A DNA stretch of 64,000 nucleotides from Vibrio sp. FE10 (GTDB taxonomy: Bacteria > Pseudomonadota > Gammaproteobacteria > Enterobacterales > Vibrionaceae), in NCBI RefSeq assembly GCF_030297155.1, contig NZ_AP028067.1, positions 1 through 64,000 of the forward strand, written 5' to 3'. How positions within the stretch are numbered: position 1 is the stretch's first letter; every line of letters starts with the position of its first letter. This document shows, piece after piece, positions 58,296-64,000 of this stretch. The position numbers and the translations under genes were made by a program. A model generated the notes under the pieces. That model was not told the DNA's origin. It searched no databases and worked only from the letters and a program-made list of their open reading frames with translations.

Positions 58296-58451
58296 GGTTT
58301 TGTTGCCTAATTAAATTTAGAGATAGAAAGACCTTGTTTCGTATGTTTTTTAGTCAACACGACAAGTTTCAGGCATACCTAGCCCAGTGAGCTTGTTCAA
58401 CGCTTTTATCATCGCGTAAGTTTCACCCACTTGTGCATTGTAATTTCTTAA
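58296..58451 (-). mobile_element. Truncated second copy of the IS5-family element
   Basis: About 155 bases are close to 52396-52558, the left end and last ~35 codons of the IS5 transposase: TTTTGTTGCCTAATTAAATT at the terminus, then the conserved stretch coding for the C terminus. The match ends abruptly at 58451, where IS91-like sequence begins. Confidence 0.85.
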
Positions 58452-59240
58452 ACGACCACGAACATAGCAGCTACGCTGCGATTGGGCACGTGATAGGTTT
58501 ATGCGTATAATCAGGCTTTTCATTCGCTACAATTACGCCCCGATAACCTTTACTGACCATGGCTGCTCGCACTTCTGTCAATACCCATATCAACCTAGAC
58601 CGCTTAACTTTCTCCTTGAGTACAACAAAACATGGCAACGCATGGTCGCGACTGACTCTACGCTGCGAGATATCGACGACGCAGAAACTCACAGCCGTGA
58701 CTTTGATGAGTTTCGTCGTTTCATTAACACTCAACGACAACGCTTTTGGCATGTGCACTTTGCAAAGAAAACCCAGCATCCCAAAGCCACGATCAACTAT
58801 CTTGGGCGTTACCTTAAACGCCCACTGATTGCTGGCGCAAAACTGGCTCATTATCGTGGTGAAGCTAACCAATCATTTCGTTATCTCGACCATCACACAG
58901 GGAAATATGAAACGGAGGAGATCAGCCAACTTAAGTTGATTAAACGTCTCATCCAGCACATCCCAGAGAAAAACTTTCGTATGATCCGCTACTTTGTTTT
59001 TTTGCCAATCGTGTGGTTGGAGAGAAGCTACCTAAAGCGCGTGACGCTCTGGGTATGGAGAGGTATCCGCCGCCGCCAGCACTTCGATATGGTCAGATAA
59101 TGAAATCCTTTTTAAGAGTGGAGCCGTTGGAATGCATTCTGTGCGGTTACTGAATGCGATTTGTGGCTTTCCATGCAGGAGCAGGTCGGAGAAACATCGT
59201 CAATGAAGCTTTGAGTTGGCGTGGTGAGGGCATCGCATAG
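58452..59240 (+). pseudogene. IS91-family transposase fragment, frameshifted
   Basis: The first frame reads FWHVHFAKKTQHPKATINYL, then GRYLKRPLIAGAKLAHYRGE and HIPEKNFRMIRYF, matching the Y2 rolling-circle transposases of IS91. Near a run of seven T at 58992 the frame shifts, and ANRVVGEKLPKARDALGMER and then FLRVEPLECILCGY continue the family's end. The N-terminal zinc-binding region is missing. Confidence 0.8.
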
Positions 59241-59261
59241 GGGAGATCTATCCAAAATGGG

Positions 59262-59274
59262 AGTTATCAACAAC
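59262..59274. repeat. 13-bp direct repeat of the junction sequence
   Basis: GAGTTATCAACAA is identical to 52211-52223. The two copies lie at the two sides of the insertion-sequence graveyard. The right half of the inverted repeat seen at 52229-52240 is not preserved here. A 10-base part, TTATCAACAA, also occurs at 2633, so chance is possible. Confidence 0.35.
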
Positions 59275-59313
59275 CTAGCTAATAGATAATATCGCTATCA
59301 TCTATTTAAGTGA

Positions 59314-59350
59314 TGGGATAGTTAATATTCCCGACAAATTAACTATCCCA
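59314..59350. repeat. 13-bp perfect hairpin left of the recombinase operon
   Basis: TGGGATAGTTAAT (59314-59326) pairs with ATTAACTATCCCA (59338-59350) across 11 bases. There is no T run. It is 109 bases past the end of the small recombinase-accessory gene and could be a terminal site of the element or an mRNA 3' structure. Confidence 0.6.
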
Positions 59351-59458
59351 ATCTTCACAAAACTCCGTATTAGAGACTTTGAAATCGCTAAACATCAAGC
59401 AGTGAAAGTTGCGAACCGAGTTCGAGTGTAGCGCTTAAGTATCGTCAAACCTGAACTA

Positions 59459-59896
59459 TTATTTACACTTTTCAGGAGAGGGAATCGCTGAGACTTCCGA
59501 ATCGAGTTCGGAAATTTTGTATTGATACTGCTGAATCATTAAGGCCAGTTGGTTATGCTGACTGGCCATTTCACTTAATTGTTGTTTATAGTCTTCAGCT
59601 TGCTTGTAATATTTTTCTTTCAAGCGTTTTTCATTCGCTAAACGCTCTCTCAGGTTTGCGATTTTTTCTTCGTAGAGGTTTTGCTTTCTCGTTTTTGGTG
59701 AGCTCTTAATCGCTGTCTCTTTTATCGTTGAGACTATGTCTTTGTAGTAATATGCGGACCCATCACCTAACCCTGCTTCTTCTTCTACGGCTTTGACTGA
59801 AATCTTTCTATTTGGATCTATACGTTCGGTTTGCCCACTTAGAATACGCTTGAGCGCATTTTCAAGCTCAACCCTCGTAATTTGGGACTTGCTCAT
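59459..59896 (-). CDS. Small coiled-coil accessory protein of the recombinase operon (TnpC/DUF6262-like)
   Basis: The 145-residue protein begins MSKSQITRVELENALKRILS. It has a short helical N-terminal region with a possible DNA-binding KISVKAVEEEAGLGDGSAYYYK, then a Lys/Glu/Gln-rich coiled coil at about 70-130. It overlaps the end of the preceding recombinase gene by 29 bases, so its translation is coupled, and GGAAG lies upstream of the start. In Tn554 a small protein of similar size (TnpC) follows two tyrosine recombinases and affects insertion orientation. The assignment is by position and shape. Confidence 0.75.
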   Translation of the reverse strand: MSKSQITRVELENALKRILSGQTERIDPNRKISVKAVEEEAGLGDGSAYYYKDIVSTIKETAIKSSPKTRKQNLYEEKIANLRERLANEKRLKEKYYKQAEDYKQQLSEMASQHNQLALMIQQYQYKISELDSEVSAIPSPEKCK

Positions 59897-61982
59897 ACTG
59901 GTCGCTTCCTATGTCGAATTTTTCGAATGGAATTTTAAATCGGTGCAGTACTTTTTCTGCCGCTCTAATCTGCGTTATGAAATGAGAATACATCGAACTT
60001 GTTAATGTGCCGATAGCATCCATATCTTTAACTTGTTGAGAGACCCAGGCATGACGTTTTTGCCAACTTTCAACTTGCTCTTGGCCGATGAGTTGGTTTT
60101 CACAACTCATGCAGTTTGCAGGTGAACTTATCTTATGCATCTGGCACTCATATCCTGCCATGCAATATGAGTGTAGTGTACCAACGAGATTTAGACGACC
60201 AGCTTTAACGTGCTCATTTATCGCATCCCAAGATTTATACTTTTGAGGAAGGGTCAGCCGATTCTTATTGATAGACCCTGCCATATGCCCCATAAGGTTG
60301 TTCGACTCCTTTCCTTCGTACCATTCATGGATTTTTTGTGTTGTAGACTCTTGAATAACATCGTTCAAGAAAGACTGTAATTCTGTGTCTATTTGTAGGG
60401 CTTTAATTTTACTTGCGAGCCCGCCTTCGCCATACCATTCTGTTGTAGGTAAGTCTAAATGTTTAAACTGCTGTTTAATTGCGATATCGCTGCAAAGATT
60501 GTGGCGTTTTGAAAATACAGCAAAAGTGCGACGAAGTTGATGGGTCGTTAATGGCCATACACAACCTTCAGCAATCCTTTCGTCAGCATGATTCGGTTCT
60601 CTATTTGGATTTATAACTTCAAATTCTATCAAGTCTTGAGCTGTAATAATTGCGCCAGCATCCTTACATAACCTGTTGAAATGTGTACGCATACTTCCGT
60701 CTTGACGAATAATTGGTTTTTGAGATTTTCTACCTTGCCCTAACCACAAACAACTTGAATCATAGTTGCTCATGGGGTCATCGTCTTCTAATAACTGAAT
60801 TCTCATACATCTAGAAATGGCTTCTGCAAGTTCGATTGCTTTTCGTGCTAAAGGAGTTGTTACCCACTCGGCACGCTTCCCTGAACCTTGACTAAACTTA
60901 TGCTGCTCAGACTGAAGAACAGTATAAGTACGCCCATATACTTCTTTTTCTTTATAACTGTTTGAATGAAGGCAGAATAACTCTGAGCGACGCATCCCCG
61001 TTAGTGCACCGCATACAATGTAGCAAGCCGTTTGTAACTCTATTACTTTCCCTTGAACTTTTACTGCGTGTCTTGGTAACAACATAGCTAGTTTAGAGTG
61101 CTCTAGGTGAGCTTGAAAAATACTACTATAACTAAAAGGTTGATGTTTATTGACCTCTACTCGATAGTCTGGAGAGGTTTCGTCTATCCAGTGCCAAGTG
61201 CCGACTTTAATTTTATCATCAACCCTTCTCTTACCTTCTTCGTAGTTTTGTCTCATATCATGTAGCAACTCGTGTAATGCTTCTTTGTGCGGATAGTACT
61301 TTTCGACTAACTCAAAGCAATGACTATATATCTTTTCCATTAGGCGAGTGGGAATTGCGTAGAACTGATTCTTACTGTCTTGTCTAGTTTTTCCAGTGGT
61401 CTCTTTAGAAAAAATAGTTTGTGTGTACCCATCTGGAAGAACTAGGTTGATGGGTAAATATCTTGCTATTTTTCCGGCATGCATAATTGCATTAAATAAG
61501 CCTTCTACTTGAGCGACACTGTAATTCTGGCTTCGAACGAATATGCAAAACTGGCTAAAAACCAAATTAGAAGTAAGGCTCCCTATAGAAGTATAACCTT
61601 CGCTATCTAGAAACTTATATACAATGCATAGCTTTGAATAACGAGCAATGAGAGTTGATGGCTTTATTACAGCCCCTTTTCTATGGTGACCTGCGACGTA
61701 CAACCATGAGAAACAAATTAGCTTCATCTCTCTAGCTAAACTGTCATCTTCGATTTTGGAAAATACGATAGTTTTTTTATAGGTGACTCTTGCGTCAAGA
61801 TAAGCTTGAAAATTCCATTCCTCATCTCCCATGTAACTTTTTGCAGAGCCATCATAATTTTTGGTGACAACAACGCTTTCTAGCTCTCGGTATTTTTTGT
61901 CTACATAAAGCTGAATTATTCTTTTGTACTCAGAAATGTTTTCTTGCAGGATATTTTTTGGTAGCTCAAAAAGAGGTGTCAT
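59868..61982 (-). CDS. Tyrosine recombinase, large (Tn554 TnpB / integrase-trio type)
   Basis: The 704-residue protein has a long N-terminal DNA-binding part and a complete tyrosine-recombinase domain. Visible catalytic residues are Arg331 in TGMRRSEL, His481 and Arg484 in THQLRRTFA, His508 in FKHLD and the nucleophile Tyr517 in TEWYGEGG. A Cys-rich tail (CMAGYECQ...CMSCENQ, about 620-650) may bind zinc. The ATG at 61982 (MTPLFELPKN) is eight bases after GGAG; a reading 14 residues longer lacks this site. It lies 11 bases after the second recombinase-like gene. It cuts and rejoins DNA for element integration or excision by family analogy. Confidence 0.88.
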   Translation of the reverse strand: MTPLFELPKNILQENISEYKRIIQLYVDKKYRELESVVVTKNYDGSAKSYMGDEEWNFQAYLDARVTYKKTIVFSKIEDDSLAREMKLICFSWLYVAGHHRKGAVIKPSTLIARYSKLCIVYKFLDSEGYTSIGSLTSNLVFSQFCIFVRSQNYSVAQVEGLFNAIMHAGKIARYLPINLVLPDGYTQTIFSKETTGKTRQDSKNQFYAIPTRLMEKIYSHCFELVEKYYPHKEALHELLHDMRQNYEEGKRRVDDKIKVGTWHWIDETSPDYRVEVNKHQPFSYSSIFQAHLEHSKLAMLLPRHAVKVQGKVIELQTACYIVCGALTGMRRSELFCLHSNSYKEKEVYGRTYTVLQSEQHKFSQGSGKRAEWVTTPLARKAIELAEAISRCMRIQLLEDDDPMSNYDSSCLWLGQGRKSQKPIIRQDGSMRTHFNRLCKDAGAIITAQDLIEFEVINPNREPNHADERIAEGCVWPLTTHQLRRTFAVFSKRHNLCSDIAIKQQFKHLDLPTTEWYGEGGLASKIKALQIDTELQSFLNDVIQESTTQKIHEWYEGKESNNLMGHMAGSINKNRLTLPQKYKSWDAINEHVKAGRLNLVGTLHSYCMAGYECQMHKISSPANCMSCENQLIGQEQVESWQKRHAWVSQQVKDMDAIGTLTSSMYSHFITQIRAAEKVLHRFKIPFEKFDIGSDQYEQVPNYEG

Positions 61983-61993
61983 GATGTATTCTC

Positions 61994-63682
61994 CTAAAAG
62001 TCGATATTGATGCCGTCTGGCCAAAGAGGATGACGGCCTTCGTTTTCAAGCTTTTTTTCTGCGAGCCTTTTGACCCTAGGATGAATTGTGAAGATTATGC
62101 GATTAATTGATGCGAGGAGGTCGGAGTAATTGTTGGAAAAATGCTGTTCGTCTAAATGATAAACCTTTGAGTCCTTGATTGATTCTCGATAACTTAAAAG
62201 GCACCAAATGTCTTCGACATTCTCTATTATCACTTGGTTTTCACAGTTGAAGCAGTTGTGAATGTCCGAGCACGCTAGGTGATCAACAACAAAGTCCTTT
62301 GGATTAAAGTGATTTCTTCTCCGATATTTATCGACATGTGCAGAGAACGCATTCTTACACCCAGTGCCAAGTACGGTTTTTTGACCATTAGACTCAGAGT
62401 ATTTGTTTAAAAACTCTTCATACGGGAGAACCTCAATACCTAGTTCTTTCTTTGCATGTTCTTTTGCTTGATTAATATCAGAGCACTTTGCTACTCCTTC
62501 TATTGTGTATGTCGCTGCCAGAAGCTGTTTTTCATTTTCTACAGTATTGCCCGATGAATAGTGTTTATTAAATGTGCGAGGAGTGTTTCCCAATAAAAGA
62601 GATGTCTCTACTGCGTTGCCAGTCTTTGCTAAATATCGATAGCTACCACTAGCTCGGAATCTCGATGCTGTTGGTCTTAGAGGTTTATTGTCATAGGTCA
62701 TCAGAGAAAATGTTTGCTGCAGCCAATTTGAGAATGTTTGAATATGACCTTGTTGCAATGGTGCTGCTTTTCCTGCTTTGCATTGATATAGCAAGTGGGA
62801 ATCGGTTGATATAGACGTGCTAAGTTTAAGAAGTTGCTCAAAAAAACGTAGAGCTATCTTGGGGACGTGGTAAGTGCCATTGTCACCAATTGAAACTGAT
62901 ACAAACTTATTTGCTCTAGGTTTCAATACACTTTGCTCAAACCAAGCTCCGCCTTCATAAATTTTTTCTTTTGGCTTGGTCATGTTTAGTAGCACGGTTG
63001 TGTTTCCCCATGTGTAATACGCTAGTAAGAAATAAGCTGCGCTAAAACATTTTGTTATTGGAGAGGTAATATCATGGGTAAACCCTTGGTATATAAAGGT
63101 TCCAATACGTTTATTGGTTGTAGCTTGAAGGAATTTTTCGGGTTCATCTAAGATTTGTTTTGATAGCTGATTAAAAAAACGATAAATGACTTTTATAAGA
63201 ACATTTAACTCTTGATCGGAATAACTTTCTGTTGGGTTTATTTCAGAACGAAATAAGGTATAAGGCGAGAACCAAGTTGAGCTTGGGTTCCCCAGTCTTT
63301 CTAAACATTTTTTTACACATGAAATCTGCTTTCTAGCGGAGTTCACATTCATTTTTTCAATTCTAACTTGTTCTATTAAATGCCTTTCTAAAGACTCAAC
63401 TGCTTCCTGGCTCTCAGGTCGAAGGTTCTTTGAATCACAATAACGAACAAAGAGAGCAAAGTCTCGAAGGTAGCTTTGTTTGGTAAGATCTGAATATTCA
63501 TTGGTATCATTAAAAAATCGATACCAACGTAAAACATCATCATCACGATTTGCTGGCCTTGCTGATTCAAAGCTCCTTTTAAAGGCTACACCATGATAAA
63601 AAAATCGAGTGAAATCGTATGTAAAATACTGATCAATACCGGTGCGCATTCTTATGGTCAAAATAGGGGGAGAATAGCTCAT
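61994..63682 (-). CDS. Tyrosine-recombinase-like protein with degenerate active site
   Basis: The 562-residue protein has a recombinase-like C-terminal half: TASRFRASGSYRYLAKTGNA (R343 at the second-Arg position) and LLLGNTPRTFNKHYSSGN (Tyr375). The first catalytic Arg is not seen; the corresponding box reads YYTWGNTTVLL. The His before the second Arg is replaced (T-A-S-R-F-R). A Cys cluster (C471, C477, C480) follows. The start overlaps the stop of the upstream recombinase by four bases, an ATGA-type junction. It may be a structural partner in a hetero-oligomeric recombinase rather than an active enzyme. Confidence 0.82.
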   Translation of the reverse strand: MSYSPPILTIRMRTGIDQYFTYDFTRFFYHGVAFKRSFESARPANRDDDVLRWYRFFNDTNEYSDLTKQSYLRDFALFVRYCDSKNLRPESQEAVESLERHLIEQVRIEKMNVNSARKQISCVKKCLERLGNPSSTWFSPYTLFRSEINPTESYSDQELNVLIKVIYRFFNQLSKQILDEPEKFLQATTNKRIGTFIYQGFTHDITSPITKCFSAAYFLLAYYTWGNTTVLLNMTKPKEKIYEGGAWFEQSVLKPRANKFVSVSIGDNGTYHVPKIALRFFEQLLKLSTSISTDSHLLYQCKAGKAAPLQQGHIQTFSNWLQQTFSLMTYDNKPLRPTASRFRASGSYRYLAKTGNAVETSLLLGNTPRTFNKHYSSGNTVENEKQLLAATYTIEGVAKCSDINQAKEHAKKELGIEVLPYEEFLNKYSESNGQKTVLGTGCKNAFSAHVDKYRRRNHFNPKDFVVDHLACSDIHNCFNCENQVIIENVEDIWCLLSYRESIKDSKVYHLDEQHFSNNYSDLLASINRIIFTIHPRVKRLAEKKLENEGRHPLWPDGINIDF

Positions 63683-64000
63683 TTAAGTGACTCCTCTAGA
63701 ATCTGGTCAAGGAGAACCATCGCTGATTGATTAGCTTTCTCTTTGCGAAGGTATTTAAGGTATTTCCATGTTGTTTTGTCATCCTTGTGACCCATCCAAG
63801 CCATTACTAGCGCAAGCGCATCACCAACAGCTAGATGCTCTAAAAGAGCATCTAACCGGTAGGTTCCATAAGTTGCTCTCAAGTCATGTGTTCTATGATC
63901 GAATGATGTTTGAAACCTGTTCTTAATCTCTTCTCGTAGACGGCGAAAATACTGTTGAATATTATTGCTACATAGAGGCATTCCACGATTATTGAGTAAA
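63679..64000 (-). CDS. Tyrosine recombinase, first of the trio (5' part outside the window)
   Basis: Only the C-terminal 107 codons are present, and the frame stays open to the window edge (LLNNRGMPLCSNN...). The sequence holds the catalytic HDLR (RTHDLRATYGTYRLD) and the box WMGHKDDKTTWKYLKYLRK, with the third His in MGHKDD and the nucleophile Tyr in WKYL. It is the most upstream gene seen of a minus-strand operon and overlaps the next gene by four bases. The N-terminal domain and promoter are beyond 64000. Confidence 0.88.
   Translation of the reverse strand, partial: LLNNRGMPLCSNNIQQYFRRLREEIKNRFQTSFDHRTHDLRATYGTYRLDALLEHLAVGDALALVMAWMGHKDDKTTWKYLKYLRKEKANQSAMVLLDQILEESLK

Noticed and set aside
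58471..58872. 133-codon minus-strand frame ending GYRGVIVANEKPDY
   Set aside because: It lies opposite the IS91 transposase fragment, which has clear family motifs on the plus strand.
52209..64000. CRISPR array, toxin-antitoxin pair or known defence genes in the island
   Set aside because: No regularly spaced repeats and no cas, toxin or restriction-like protein was seen; only transposase debris, the sulfatase and recombinases.

Overview
The window reads as the origin-proximal part of chromosome 1 of a Vibrio, and it begins exactly at the GTG start of dnaA. The evidence is the dnaA-dnaN-recF-gyrB order, a Vibrio-like rRNA operon, the gene set glyQS / fadBA / ilvY-ilvC / TetR-RND pump / rep / cytochrome c5, and protein sequences close to those I remember from Vibrio. 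A Splendidus-clade species is possible, but I cannot prove it by eye.

Layout. 1-6201: replication genes. 6202-7230: a heat-shock unit with a sigma-32-type promoter, a leader ending in a ROSE-like thermometer hairpin, and ibpA. 7279-14075 (minus strand): avtA, a MalS-like lipoprotein alpha-amylase and glyQ-glyS. 14286-15050: a yybP-ykoY-type manganese riboswitch and an MneA-like exporter. 15208-18314: two small membrane proteins, tusA, a LysR regulator and acuI. 18557-22005: fadBA with a FadR-like operator. 22146-24798: yigZ, trkH and hemG. 24878-31015: a complete rrn operon (16S, tRNA-Glu/Lys/Ala/Val, 23S, 5S, tRNA-Ser). 31097-33618: divergent ilvY/ilvC. 33895-39139: ubiK and a TetR-MFP-RND efflux operon with a palindromic operator. 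39288-41790: rep and a cytochrome c5. 42088-42890: five tRNAs with a duplicated His-Pro pair and the ruins of a third Pro copy. 43698-49172: a four-gene peptide-type ABC importer. 49351-52101: a SPOR-domain protein, a stand-alone NqrB paralogue and a DUF6482-like small protein.

From about 52209 the ordered core genome stops. 52209-59460 is a graveyard of broken mobile elements: IS5 (two related copies plus another IS5-type remnant), Tn3, IS30, IS110, IS3 and IS91 families. In its middle is one intact gene, a secreted SdsA1/YjcS-type alkylsulfatase, enclosed by a perfect 20-bp inverted repeat. From 59459 to the right edge lies an intact minus-strand operon of three tyrosine-recombinase-like proteins followed by a small coiled-coil protein, organised like Tn554 or integrase-trio elements. 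The first recombinase gene runs off the window. The core/island junction has a terminator, a recombinase-core-like inverted repeat and several TCTGGAAA repeats.

The points most worth following are the recombinase module with its catalytically degenerate middle member, the junction architecture, the IR-bounded sulfatase, the stand-alone NqrB, and the thermometer in front of ibpA. All assignments are by eye from sequence and memory of families; no search was run.
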